Below, piece after piece: positions 12,219 through 24,189 of a stretch of 64,000 bases of DNA (positions are counted from its first letter, which is position 1; each line of letters opens with the position of its first letter). The stretch comes from Ligustrum vulgare (taxonomy: Eukaryota > Streptophyta > Magnoliopsida > Lamiales > Oleaceae). The notes under the pieces are model-generated. The model was not told the origin of the DNA and did not search any database. It saw only the letters and a program-made list of their open reading frames with translations. The DNA is taken from positions 28,226,639-28,290,638 of the forward strand of contig OY743184.1 of NCBI GenBank assembly GCA_963555705.1. Direction: 5' to 3'. The translations under genes and the position numbers were made by a program.

Positions 12219-12490
12219 ATGCTTCAGTCTGAATCCCTTCGATTTGCTGTGGGACGATGGTACGGAAGATTCGTCACTGCTGATTTAGAAGATTGAGCCG
12301 AAGAAAGCACTTGCTCCCATGGCTAAGTCAGTGGGTAATCAGCAGGCCTAGTAGCCAAATAAGCCAGCTTCCGCTAAACTCCCGTCCAAGCCTCTTCAAC
12401 CTGCTCTGGCTATCTAAGAAGGAAAGTTTGAATTTGCAAGAGGAGGCCGTAGCGGTGGACGTGGATATGGTCATGGAGTTGCTGCTGGTG
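12219..12490 (+). pseudogene. RGGA-like (HABP4/PAI-RBP1 family) RNA-binding protein, 5' part
   Basis: Reading from AATCCCTTCGATTTGCTG gives NPFDLL followed by an acidic stretch, then IEPKKALAP, SAKLPSKPLQPA and the glycine/arginine segment RGGRSGGRGYGHG. That order (NPFDLL start, K/A/P-rich linker, first RGG box) is what I expect for plant RGGA-type proteins, cytoplasmic mRNA-binding proteins with an N-terminal Stm1-like region and a C-terminal HABP4/PAI-RBP1 domain. Four in-frame stops and a damaged start (a likely deletion just after the ATG at 12,219) make it non-functional. The copy is interrupted at 12,491-12,496 by a gypsy LTR; its continuation is at 38,293-38,910. No intron was seen between these motifs, which fits a retroposed copy but does not prove it. 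Confidence 0.8.
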
Positions 12491-12495
12491 GTAGG

Positions 12496-13273
12496 TGATG
12501 CAGTAAAAAATCCTAACCTGAACGTGGCAGGATCTGGTGATACTTGATTACTGGAAAAGAGGAATGAATTCGCCTTGGATGACCTGGAAAAAGGCGAGGA
12601 GGATTCTCCCCGTCGCCCCTCCGGTTTGAGAATTAGTATTCTGGAGAAAAGTAGAGAGAGAATATTCAACTGAAAAACGTAAATAATATTGAATGAATAA
12701 TATGTGATCAAATGAGCGGTATTTATAGGCTGAAAAGCCCATAACACTTTTTAATTAAAGAAGGAGCCCTTTTATTATAAACTTACCTTTTAGGAAGAGT
12801 TCTAAACTTATAGGAATTCGATTCCCTTTTTTAGGATGTTTCCTTCTGGGATTCGTAAGGCCTTAAGGCCCAAAAATAGGGCCCATTAGCAAGGCCCATT
12901 CATGAGAGAGATTCAGGGGCCTGCTTACTTGGGCCATAGGTCTGGTCTTCCCGACCTAATCCCAAACTCAATTCAAAGTGGAATATGATCGAGGTATGAC
13001 CCGATCTTATCCGCTAGACCTACCCAGGCACAAGATCCCACCTTTAAAGCTCGTAATACGTTTTGACAGAAGGTAGGTCGGTCAAGCCCGACCATAAGGA
13101 TGACTGAAGAACCCCGAGGAAATGTACGGTCGGGTATACACGCCCAACCTTTTCGTCCTATAGGCTGTAAACATGGACAGGTCGGTCATAGGACAGGGTC
13201 CATGGTAAGATGGGCCGACCAGTTGTATTCCCGTGTCAAGCCCATCTTTGGACGTCTTGAATTTGTCCGATCA
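12496..13273 (-). repeat. 3' LTR of the Tat-like element
   Basis: 778 bp. On the minus strand it starts TGATCGGACAAATTC and ends CTGCATCA. Direct copy of 37,512-38,287. Contains many GGTCGG/CCGACC words (for example around 13,070-13,220), a composition shared with the rest of this element. Confidence 0.9.
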
Positions 13274-13429
13274 TTGGCTCCTGTGCATCAGAGATTTAGG
13301 GAAATATCTCTGAATGCAATTATTCTGTTTTTGCCAGCTTAGCATATTTATTTCTGACAGCTAATTATGCGTTTTGCCAACTCACCTACTTTAATGCTTC
13401 GTCATAAAAGAGTTGCTTTAGATAGTTGA

Positions 13430-13490
13430 CACGTGGCAAGAGGCAAATTTTGGATTTTGAAATTTTTCCCGCCTAATTTGTCTATATATA
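13430..13490 (+). promoter_or_regulatory. putative promoter of the antisense gene (G-box plus TATA box)
   Basis: CACGTGG at 13,430-13,436 is a G-box/ABRE core, and CTATATATA at 13,482-13,490 is a TATA box about 46 bp downstream. They precede a leader with a short intron: donor AG/GTAAGC at 13,603, acceptor TTATAG ending 13,649. The intron ends 6 bp before the ATG at 13,656. The arrangement lies just inside the 3' LTR and faces the opposite way to gag-pol. Confidence 0.55.
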
Positions 13491-13655
13491 GGTGGTCCCC
13501 ATAATCCCATTCTGTTTACTTTGCGAATTTTTTGAGAGACCAGAGAACTTGTCGGGCAACCATCACGACGTCTTCTTCAACAAAAATTTCCTAGCACTTT
13601 AGGTAAGCTCGACCTAACCCGACCTTTGTAACTTTATTATTTATTATAGGAAAAT

Positions 13656-15540
13656 ATGGGGAGACGTGTAACAGTGGATGACCTTAGGGAGGTAGAAAAT
13701 TTAGAAGAATCCTTAGAGGTCGAGCCCTTAGGTTTCTACGAGCCCCCGGCCATTTTTGAATGGGGTGAGTCTGATGACGGGGAGGAGGTTGAGGAAAATC
13801 CTCAGGTAGTAAGGGAACCTAGACGGACTGAACTCGAACTCCCAACCCACTATAAACTAATGAAAGAGCATATGATCGAGGTAGACATGAGGAGGTATAG
13901 GTTAGTAGATTGGTACACTGCTAGGGTTCCAAATAGGGACGAGTATTCCTATCATTGTCGGGAAGGGGAGATAGTAGTATACCGCGAGGCCTTGCTGGCC
14001 GGGCTTAGGTTCCCACTTCACCACTTTTTTGTAGACTTCTTGCTGATCACAAGTATACTGCCCAGTCAGGTTTCCCCCAATGGGTGGAGGATCCTTGTGT
14101 ATTTTTACATACTGTGTAGAAGCTTAGGAATAGAGCCCACTGCTAACCTTTGTAAGTGTTTGCTGGAGCTTAAGTACCTACCCCGATGTAACAACTTTGT
14201 TTATTTGTGTGGGAAGGGTAGGTTTGAGGTTCTATGGGTCCCGTCTTCTATAAAGTATTGGAAAGAAAGATTTTTCTTTATTAAACCGAAAGAGGGTGAG
14301 ACCTTATTTTAGCCGACCTTTAGAAGACCCGACGTAGATAATTCTAATAGGATGGATAATTTAAGTGAGGAGGCTGTGACAGAGCTCATGGCTGATGCTA
14401 TCCGGGTTTGTGATTTTGGTTTGCTGGCCAAAGAATCCAGTGACCTAGCAAATAGTGACGTTCTGGACCAGGTTGGCCTTGACCTTACGCTCGGTAGGGT
14501 TCGGCCTCTTAAATTACGTAAATAAAATTGCCCTTCCTAACTTTATTACTAGTCCTGTGCATTTTTCAGGAGGTTTAACTCTTCGTCTTTGTTGCAGGAA
14601 TGACTTTTTATTCTGAGGCCTTGAAGCAAGCCTCGCTGGCTAAGGTCCAAAGTGCCCGGGCCAAGAGAACGGTAGACAGGGTGACGAGGAGGCGCCCTCA
14701 AAAAAGGGGAAGGGCCAACCTCTCATCCTCGGGTCAAACATCCCGGGCCCAAGAGAATATCCCTCCTCTCAGGGAGGAAAGGCAGCAAAGAGTTCGGGCA
14801 CCCCCGCTGTCTGACTTTGAGCTCGAGGCCTAGAATCCATCCCTGGACGATTGCAGGAGGAATATGCAGGATTCCCTGTATCCAAACCTTGTGAAAAAGT
14901 ACCAATATGAAGTCGGTCTGGAGCAGAGAGTTGAGCATATAATGAGTGCGGCTTTCCAGGTAATTCTCAAGATATCTTCTCCATTCTTTAATTGACATTT
15001 TTACGCAAATTTTTTACAAGTTAATCTTCCAACCTGCAGATGTTGAGCATCACCCGAGGAGTTGCTAACCAGAGTATTAAGCGGATTGAGAGGGCCAGAC
15101 AACTAGTTCACTCCGTTTAGTACGAGGCAACCCGGGTAAACGCTGCTGAGGAGGAGCTCCGAAAGGTCAAGGATGATCTTGAAGCTACACTTCAGGAGTG
15201 AGACTCAGCTCGGGATGAGGGTGAGCGTTTGGCTGAAGAGCTCGAGTAGACTCAGGCACGCGAGCCCCAACTCCAAGCTTCTGTAATTGAGTCCTTCAAG
15301 GGGTCAGAAGACTACAAGCTTGCCCTGGGAAATTACGCTTTAGAGTCCTACTCTCAAGCAATAAAATAGGCAAGGGCTTGGTGCTTTTTGAAGATGCCCG
15401 ACCTGGACACGAGCCCAATGGCTGCTTTCCCCTTGGGTGCTGACGATCTTGATCTCACCCCTTTTTGAGGAGGAGGAAGAGGCTGGTTGCGAGGTGCTCA
15501 AGGAAGCTGATGATGGGACCGATCCCGAAGACTGAAAGTT
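13656..15540 (+). pseudogene. antisense ORF of the Tat-like element (gypsy-type 'putative transposase' domain), decayed multi-exon gene
   Basis: Exon A opens at ATG 13,656 after a leader intron and stays open for 218 codons. It encodes an acidic N-terminus and then a conserved block (EGEIVVYREALLAGLRFPLH, about residues 107-126; then FFVDFLL and NGWRILVYF) that I associate with the 'putative gypsy-type transposase' domain of plant Tat elements. After one TAG (14,310-14,312) the frame continues open to a donor at 14,518. Exon B (from 14,598) joins in phase, is basic, and runs to a donor at 14,960. Exon C (from 15,040) is helical and Glu/Lys/Arg-rich (AAEEELRKVKDDLEATLQE), a likely coiled coil, with several stops. 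Function is unknown; such ORFs lie antisense between integrase and 3' LTR. A plausible 3' end follows near 15,540-15,620. Confidence 0.75.
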
Positions 15541-15984
15541 TTGTAGAATTTTGTTATTTTGCCCGGGGTATGCCCCGTAGACTCTTGTAAAACTTTCACT
15601 ATTAATGAAATTGATGTTCATGTTTTTCACGTGTTTTGCCCGCTTTGAGTACACAAGCTTCCCTAAAAAACTAAGTAGTTTTGATTCCGTGTCTTGATAA
15701 TTATATGGTCGGGCAATGGCTGACCTCATAACATAGTTATAAGAATGGATTTAACTTCTTGTAGCATCAAAACTTTGGATTGCAGACAATTGACTAGTAA
15801 AACCGGCATTGTCCGACCTTTTTAGTCAATTCACTCAAAGATTAGGTCGACCAGGTTACTTGGCGAATTTGCGAGAAATGTTTGATAAGGTCGGGTGATG
15901 CCGACCTCTTGATTTATTGAGAAATAATTCGCAAGACCGACCTTGCATTTAATTCACGCAAAGGAGAGATTAAACTTTTGCCTT

Positions 15985-16465
15985 TGCGAAAGTAGGAAAA
16001 TATAATTTGTAACGCCTTGCCATGAGACATTGTAAATTATTCGTGGAAGAATAATTTGTAACGTCGTACCATGAGACATTGGAAATTATTTATTTGGGAA
16101 ATAATTTGTAACGCCTTGCCATGAGACATTTTAAATTATTCGTGGAAGAATAATTTGTAACTTCTTACCATGAGACATTGTATATTATTTGTTAGGAAAT
16201 AATTTGTAACGCCTTGCCATGAGACATTGTAAATTATTAGTGGAAGAATAATTTATAACGTCTTACCATGAGACATTGTAAATTATTTGTTAGAAAATAA
16301 TTTGCAACGCCTTACTATGAGACATTGTAAATTATTTGTTGGGAAATAATTTATAACGCCTTGTCATGAGACATTGTAAATTATTCGTGGAAGAATAATT
16401 TGTAACGTCTTACCATGAGACATTGTAAATTATTTTTTTGGGAAATAACTTGTAAAGTCATTTGT
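15985..16465. repeat. tandem array, ~49-bp unit, about nine copies
   Basis: CATGAGACAT recurs at 16,021, 16,070, 16,120, 16,169, 16,218, 16,267, 16,315 (one mismatch), 16,365 and 16,414, a period of 48-50 bp. Units share AATAATTTGTAACG and CATTGTAAATTATT and alternate between TCGTGGAAGA and TTGTTGGGAA spacers, giving a two-unit, ~98-bp higher-order period over most of the array. It lies in the spacer of the Tat-like element, upstream of sequence X. Unit similarity is high, so the array is younger than the element or has been homogenised. Confidence 0.9.
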
Positions 16466-16778
16466 ATGACCTTGTAAGTTATTTCAAGATTTTGTCCTCG
16501 GTGCTTATTCTTCGAAAGAAAGTCTTTTATTAAAGGGGACTGAACTGTGGGCCTTGTTAAAATGTTACCCAGAAAAACCTTGTGGGACAAAATCTAGATA
16601 AGAAAAAAGAGTACCCGTCCCTGACGCTGAAAGAAAGAACGATGGGCACGCATGCCCGACCTTAAACATTATTGATGGACGTGTAAGTCCGAAAATAAAA
16701 AGAAAAATGGGTGCGCAGACCCGACTCTTCTACAACTAGATGACTTTGTTAAAAGAAACGCGACTACTCGTAGTATGG
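16466..16778. repeat. sequence X: Tat-element spacer ending in the TATGG target duplication (original copy)
   Basis: Continuous with the last tandem unit on its left and carrying the CCCGACC-type words of the Tat element, so it belongs to that element. Its last five bases, TATGG (16,774-16,778), are the left target duplication of the nested Athila-like element. A second copy of the whole segment is at 27,515-27,829. Confidence 0.85.
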
Positions 16779-18226
16779 TGAACGATTAATTTTACTCTTA
16801 CAGCAAGTGTACGGTATCGAACAAGTAATAAAATGGAATTGAGTCTGAATGTCGTTCCCACAAATGATTACTAACCTTAACTGAAATAAATAAATGTAAA
16901 GTTTTTTTATAGAGGATCCTAAATGATTAGACTAAAGTACCAAATAAATCTAAAATTATTGAACAAAGAAACAACTAAATGGGAGTGCAAAATTATTTTA
17001 ACAAATATATGTAGATGAAGTGCTAGGATTTAGAATCCATCTTAGTATCGATATTTCACACTATGGTTTAAATAATCCATGACAAGGTATATTATTGATG
17101 ATCATTGTTCCTATAATGCATAAAACTCTCTTTCGAACAAGAATTAAGCCTTTTTCTAATTACGATCCACCTATATTTCTATGATGAATGCAAATATTTA
17201 GAAAAGCATTAAAAAATCATGAACATGAAAAGATCACATAGGGCATAGTGGTGTATTTCTATCCCTACCGAACCCTGTGGTCATTGATTTAAGTCTAGCA
17301 AAATTCTTTCGATCATAGAAAAATCACCACAACTATCATATAATTCATGCATCAAAATTATAGATGAAACTAAGTACGAATCAATTACTCAAAATCCCAA
17401 TTGTCATAAAATTAAATAAACCAAAGCATAAAATAAGTATCTAAGACTTCATCATAATCCCAGCACTATAGAAAATTAGCCTAGATACATTGTTAATAGA
17501 AAATCACAAATATAAAGAAACTACATCACCTAGAATATTAAAAATCTGAGAGTTTGATGATGATTCTTCCACAATTTCCCCCTCCAAAACTTGCATGTGT
17601 TGTTTAATGTAATAGGTCAAGAGAGAATGTCCAAATTCGTGTAGCATGTTCTATATATATGCCTCCCTATGACCTAGGCGAAAATGGAAGAATTTTATCA
17701 GAATTCGCGTGAAAAGCCCACCAGTGGCCCAGTCGGGACTACCGTGCGACCGCATGGTAGAATTTCTTGCGGTCACAGACTCTAAAACATGTCCTTCAGT
17801 CGCCTTTTTTCCTGGTCGTGCGGCTGCACGCAGTATTCAACCATGCGCCGCACGGTTGTAAATCTGACAGCAATTTTCATCTTTTAATTTCTGCAACTTG
17901 GTCATTATACTTTATTTCTCCTCAAGTCCCCATCTTCTGATTAGAACATTTTGATCCTTATACTTCTGAAAATCTTCAATTTCATCTTTTCTTCCACAAT
18001 TCTCCTTCTTTATTCATGTTCTGCATCCAGTACTCTTGTTTTGCTCATTTTTGGTCAAATTTCCTTCCCTTTTGCTCATTATTTTCTCTAATTGCTTCAT
18101 TCTCTTGATTTCGAGATAAAACTGAAATATACAAAAATGATGGATAAATTAGTAGCAATTACTCTCAAAGGATTATATAAAATCCTAATTTAAGCACGTA
18201 AATAAGTGCATAAAATGCACTTATCA
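16779..18226 (-). repeat. 3' LTR of the Athila-like element
   Basis: 1,448 bp, minus strand from TGATAAGTGCATTTTATG to GTAAAATTAATCGTTCA. Near-identical to 27,830-29,301. Contains a cluster of GC-rich palindromes at 17,741-17,856 in otherwise AT-rich sequence. Confidence 0.92.
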
Positions 18227-18240
18227 AATACCCCCAAACT
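18227..18240 (-). other. polypurine tract of the Athila-like element
   Basis: AGTTTGGGGGTATT on the minus strand, directly before the LTR start TGATAAG. This is the expected site for plus-strand DNA priming. Confidence 0.75.
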
Positions 18241-19829
18241 GGAATCATAGTTTGTCCTCGAACAAATAAAATTGAAACATGACTCCAAGAAAATAACATT
18301 GACTCATCAGTTGACTTGCTTACTTTTATGTCTCAGGTTCGGCTCAAAATACACATTCCAGAAAGAGAAGCAAACAGTAAGTTAAAATATTTGTTACTTA
18401 TTCCACGCTCAACTTTTCATGTGTGTGTCTGAATAGCCAGAAGACAACTGCAAACTCATGTAAGGTTATACCTAACATTGTGTGACTAGTTATGCAAAAA
18501 TAAACCCGAATCCCATGTGGTCAATAATAATTTCTTTTGATTTTACTTACACGTTCATGAATGATCACAACCTCACTGCTTTTCTCTCATATCTCGAGGT
18601 CTTTCCTATTGATGTGTTTTCTAAACATATATACATTGCATTTTTCCACACAAGGCAGTTAGGATTAGAAAAGTTGGCACGACAAATCGAGAATAATTTA
18701 TAAGGTGCTAGGGATTTCAATCAACAAAGCTTATACCATTTTAATTCATTTTTCTTTTATTTGGACTACTTTTTCTTTTAGTGTCCTTGTCTTTTACCAT
18801 CTTTGTGCAATACTTTTGATATTGGCTTTCTCTATGACCCCTATAGCGAGCTTTAGGTCGGCACCCAACTCAGTTGAGCTTAGGGTACCAGGTTCAGAGA
18901 ACCCCTCAGACTTAATTACCCGAGTCATAAAGGCTTAAACAGAAAAGTTAAAGATGTTTTTGTGTCTTACGTGTAAGTCCACTCTCCGTACTTACTTTCT
19001 AGTTGACCCCTGTAGCGAGCTTTAGGTCGGCAGCTCCTAACTCAGTTGAGCTTAGGGTACCAGGTTCAAAGAACCCCTCAGACTTACTTGCTCGAGTCAA
19101 AAAGGCATTTGAAGAGCGGAATAAGACCTTCAACATTTTTCTGTTTTTATGCTGGTTATTATGGTTTATACTTGTTGATGAAAATCTCTTACACTAAAGA
19201 TGCAAAAATTTAAGTTTCAGATTCTCGATCCATCCCGTCTACCCATACTAACCTTTCCACCCCCAAACTACTACTTGAACAATTTGGTTCTACATTTCAG
19301 GTCAAGATCTAAATTTCTTAAGGTTTGAGATTTTTCAGTCAATTCTATGTCCCGAGTGCACGAGTATACCCCACATGTGTCAAGCATCTCCCTACACAAG
19401 GCATTATTTGAATTCGGCTATGTGCTCAAGTTTAACAAGGTTTAGCATGAAATAAGTACAATAAAAATAATTGTAGGTTTTCATGTTGTCCCAAGTCTCA
19501 ACTAAAATATATAAATAAACCGAACTACATCACAGACAGCAAACAAATCAACAAAAACCAAATTTTTATTATTATTATTTTTTATTATTTTTTTAAAGAA
19601 ACTATAATAAAATCCTAAATCGAGAGAAAATCTGATAAATTCAGCAAAATAGAGTTCCAATAGATAGTAGAGTAGTTATACAGATCAATACTAACATCAT
19701 GAGGTAAGCCGAATACACCACCCCCAAACAAAAAATAGTGCATTGCCCTCAATGTAAACAAAAAAACTAAGAAAAATGAGGCAAAGTACACCCAAAAAGA
19801 TCAAACACTTCCCTGGTGTATATAGGCTG
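18241..19829 (-). other. 3' untranslated spacer of the Athila-like element, with a ~105-bp duplication
   Basis: No coding potential recognised. A segment at about 18,832-18,937 is repeated directly at about 19,003-19,108, sharing GCGAGCTTTAGGTCGGCA, CTCAGTTGAGCTTAGGGTAC and GAACCCCTCAGACTTA. The inter-copy distance is ~170 bp. Confidence 0.65.
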
Positions 19830-21106
19830 CTACTGATGTGAGGGCCCTGCAGATGGATCTGATGGGTCACGTGAATCGCGTGCATGTCTGGGCTCCAGGG
19901 TCTCAAGTCTGTGCTCCATGGAGGTCAGGCGAGTCATGATACGTGTCTGCTTTTGGCAGACCTCCTCCCAGGTGCACCGAGCCAGCCTCTGCTCAGTAGG
20001 AATATCAGCTCAAATCAAACCCTGCAACTGAGTTTCCAGCATGTCCATCCTCCCATCCTGGCGAGTTAGTATCCCCATGACAGCTGTGTGCCTAGTAGCC
20101 TGCCTCTGCTCCATCAATGTAAGCTCGGTCATGATCTGTCGTAAGAGCCTGTCATCTGTCGGAGGTGCAAGTGGGGCTAGCTGTGCTGGATCTCCCATAA
20201 CTAGTCTCGACATATCTACAGGAGCTGGAGGTGCCCTGGGTCCCCGTACATTTTCCATAGTCTTTCGGCTAATAGTGGCTTCTAAGGGGATCAGGCTCCT
20301 CATGAGGGAGTAACTCCACTCCCTCGGCCAGACAAATGGCACTGATGAGACTGGGGAATAAAATACCTCGCGTGGTGTCCAACTGGGACGCAAGAGTGAT
20401 GATGAAGTCAAATATGTGCCGCCCCAAGTCTATCTTGCGCCCCCTTGCCAAGTGGTGTAGCAGTCGGGCCCTCTCCACGTTGAATGTAGTGCAGTGCGAT
20501 GTGGGGTCGATGTTATGAGACAAAAGATATGGAAGATTTTTAAGGAGTCAGTAAGCTCTCTGTGCACAAATCGTCCTAGCCTCTCTAGCACGCATCCTCT
20601 CGGCTGTATAGGAATCGAGTGATCATGTCAATTTCAATATCCCCTGGTATTGGTTCTATCCCATCCCTAGTCAACTCCAGAACCCTCTCTATCACTGCAG
20701 GAGAAAAGTGGATCCACTTACCACGTACCCAAGTCCAGCCCCTATACTCTGCTCCTTCGGTATCAACAGATGGATTAAAGTTTGTAAAAAATTCCTTTGC
20801 CAGCAGTGGGTAGACTCTATCTGGTGTGGATGTAAGCTTGTGCCATCCCACATGCTCTATGAGATGTACCAACTCATAATGTGGGAAGTCGGTTAGTATC
20901 ACCTCCCTTTCCCCCAAAAACCTTTTCTTCTTAAGATTCTCATCGAACAATTTCTGCTCTTCTGGCCCCATGAATCTATGGATTGATCCTGTATCGAACT
21001 CCTCAGAATCGGAGTCTAAGCTAGACTGGTGTCTCCTTAGCCGTTTTGATAACCCCGCTTTCCCTTTGCCCTTACGCGGTGGAACTTAGGCCTTTCGGGG
21101 TGGCAT
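19830..21106 (-). pseudogene. Athila-type ORF in envelope position (plant transposon protein domain)
   Basis: Starts at ATG 21,106 (MPPRKA, then an in-frame stop at codon 7, then a basic KGKGKAGLSKR stretch). It continues as MGPEEQKLFDENLKKKRF and a block with YPLLAKEFFTNF and VRGKWIHFSPAVIERVL, typical of the ORF found downstream of integrase in Athila elements. A frame shift near 20,280 and stops (for example about 20,010) break it; the last frame ends at 19,830. A Gln-rich helical tail follows the shift. Role unknown: in other Athila elements this position can hold an envelope-like gene, but no signal peptide or membrane segment was seen here. Confidence 0.65.
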
Positions 21107-22429
21107 TGTACCTACAAATGATAATTAGGAGTTATTAGACTCAATAGAGTAGGTATGAAATTTAAAAACAATGAGAAACACACCCAAACTTATGAAAATG
21201 CATAAAAGGGAAAGAAGAAAAATATGGGTGAGTGGTGCTTTTTGACCTCGGATATCACCTTGAAAAATTAAAATTTTCCAGGACATCTTCGGGCATATGA
21301 AAGTACATGATCTCATCTACAACATACTAAAATTTCAAGTCAAACGGAGGTCATTTGAGTCAAGAACCAGAGGGACGAAAGTGTGCAGTGAGGCTGCAGT
21401 GGTGCAATGGAGGTGAAATGAAAGTGAAATGCTTGCAAATATGAAATCTAATTATGCATTCCAATGGATCAAACACATGAATGTGTTGCATGAAATGAAC
21501 CCCAAGCATGCAGTGAAGATAATGGTTCTGGCGAAATTTGCAAATGGGGCATGAATCACACATTGGCATTTTGTTGAGCACTTTGAGTGCATTGTTGAAA
21601 TGTGGTGAAAATCATAACAATATATGCATATATCACTCCCAAAATTTCCTAACATCAATGCCCATCAAAAATTACACCATTTTCTATTTAGTCCCATCCT
21701 CCATCACGCATCCAAATCGAATTTACAACAAAAATATAATTTTCGAAACTTAGGGCAAAAATGCAAAATTTTTAGTGAAACTAACCTTGAATTCTTGATT
21801 TGAATGTGTTGGAGATGTTTGATTTCACCCAATGTAGTGCAAGCAAGAAGATTTTTTCAAAGAATTCGAAGGTTGGGCGATTTTTAGAGAGGGGCAGCGT
21901 CGGGTGTGTTTATTTGAAATGACCCTGCTGTTCTGTTTTAAAAAGAGTCTAGCGCCCAGAATTCTACCGTGCGGTCTCACACTTGACCTGATGAAAAAAT
22001 TTTCCAGTTTTATTTTTGACTCGTGCTCGACTCCAACATATTTTATAATGCATGAACATGAATTATGAGAATAGATAACATGTTTTAGGTGGGTGACTGT
22101 GTGAATGATTGGTAAGAACATTATGTGGCTAATAAACTACCTAACTTTCTATACATGCCAAATGTGAGAATATGAAGTGTCTACTTGAAATGCAAAAGTA
22201 TCAAAATGCAAAAATGAAGTCATGCACCCTAAAATAATAAAATAGCATAAAATAAAATAAAAGAACAAAGGAAAGCAATGTAAATAAAAAGGAAGAAATA
22301 TGGGTTGCCTCCTATAGAGCGCTTCATTTATAGTCTTAAGCTCGACTTTCTCGGGATTTACTCTAGTGAGGTAAGAGTAGTGGTGGTCTTTTCTTTAGAG
22401 AAATCACCACCCCAATAAGGCTTCAAGCG
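21107..22429 (-). other. spacer between integrase and the 3' ORF of the Athila-like element
   Basis: AT-rich, no gene recognised. One palindrome-like CCGTGCGGTCTCACAC at about 21,967 resembles those of the LTR cluster. Short open frames in both strands look accidental. Confidence 0.45.
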
Positions 22430-24110
22430 TTATCCATTCACTTTAAATGTGTCATTCTCCTCATGAGTGATTTCAACTGCCCCGAATGGATAGACCTTGG
22501 CTACCGAGTAGAGACCCGACCACCTTGATCTCAGTTTGCCCGGAAACAATTTGAGACAAGAATTATATAGTAGAACATGTTGACCAACCTCAAAATCCTT
22601 TCTTTGAATATGCTTGTCGTGCCACTTTTTGGTGTGTTCCTTATACAATTTTGAACTCTCATATGCTTCCAACCTAAATTCATCCATTTCATTTAGTTGC
22701 AACAACATTTTTTCCCCCGCTGCTTGTAAATCGAAATTCAACTTCTTCACAGCCCAAAAAGCCTTGTGCTCTAGCTCAACGGGTAAGTGGCATTCCTTTC
22801 CAAATACGAGGCAATATGGGGACATTCCAATGGGTGTTTTGAAAGCTGTCCTGTAAGCCCACAATGCATCGTCGAGTTTCTTAGACCAGTCCTTCCTTGT
22901 TGAATTCACTGTCACCTCAAGGATCCTCTTAAGCTCCATGTTGGAGACTTCCACATGTCCACTAGTTTGGGGGTGGTATGGAGTGACAACCCTGTGTTTT
23001 ACTCCATATTTGACCAGTAGTTGTTCAAACTGCTTGTTACAAAAATGTTTACCTCCATCACTGATTATAGCTCGTGGAGCGCCATACCTCGCAAAAATGA
23101 ATTTCTTTAGAAAATCCATCACCACGCGGCCATCATTTGTAGGTAACGCAACAGCTTCAACCCATTTAGATACATAGTCCACTGCTACAAGAATGTACTG
23201 ATTTGAGTAGGAAGGGATGAATGGACCCATGAAATCTATTCCCCAAACATAAAAAATTTCCACTTCTAGAACACTGTTAAGAGGCATTTCATTTCTCCTG
23301 GATATGTTCAAGGTCCTTTGACACCTATCACAATTTTTCACCACTACGTAGGCGTCCTTGAATATGGTAGGCCAATAGAATCCTGATTGTAGAAATTTTG
23401 CAGCCGTTTTAGAAGCTCCAAAATGACCACCATACGCGAAAGAATGGCATTGCTCCAATATTTTGACTGCTTCATCTTCTAGCACACACCTCCTAATAAT
23501 CTGATCTGAGCACCTTTTATAAAGAATATGATCTTCCCAAAAATAATATTTCAAGTCAGAAAAGAATTTCTTCTTCTGATGACTCAAGTATCCAATTGGA
23601 ATGATGGTTTTTTCCAGATAGTTCACGATGTCTGCATACCACGGAGCCTCCTCTACACCAAACAACTGCTCATCTGGGAATACTTCACTAATATCAGCCA
23701 ACACTGGCTCCTTTTCCTGTTCAAGGCGAGACAGATGATCTGCTACTACATTATCGCATCCCTTTTTATCCTTGATTTCCAAATTAAATTCTTGCAATAA
23801 CAGTATCCCTCTGATCAATCTGGGTTTTGCATCCTTTTTACTCAACAAATATTTCAATGCAGAGTGGTCTGTGTAAACTGTTACTTTTGACCCCACCAGA
23901 TAAGAACGAAATTTACCAAATACAAAGACAACAGCAAGTAGCTCCTTCTCAGTAGTGGCATAATTAAGCTGTGCATCATTGAGAGTTCGGCTAGCATAGT
24001 AGATCACGTGAAATAATTTTCCTCTTCGTTGCCCCAGAACTGCTCCTACTGCATAATCACTTGCATCTCACATCAACTCAAATGGTAATTCCTAATCTGG
24101 TGTGATGATC
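22430..24110 (-). pseudogene. Athila-like RNase H and integrase
   Basis: RNase H begins near 24,100 ([13 protein letters not shown]), is interrupted, then reads open from MIYYASRTL (24,007) for 525 codons. It covers [11 protein letters not shown], the integrase zinc-binding HHCC region ([15 protein letters not shown]), the catalytic core with [16 protein letters not shown] and [12 protein letters not shown] carrying the three acidic residues D, D and E, and the C-terminal part. It is the best-preserved ORF of this element. The integrase catalytic residues look intact, but the preceding RT is not. Confidence 0.85.
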
Positions 24111-24189
24111 ACCGGCGCAGATATCAATCTCTCCTTCAAAGTATTGAAGGCTACCAAACATTCTTCAGAGAAAATAAATGGCACCTCTT

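Noticed and set aside
12328..12747. Open frame spanning the LTR border on the minus strand
   Set aside because: Crosses from the 3' LTR into the pseudogene; a similar reading exists in the other LTR (37,479-37,727). Non-coding LTR sequence.
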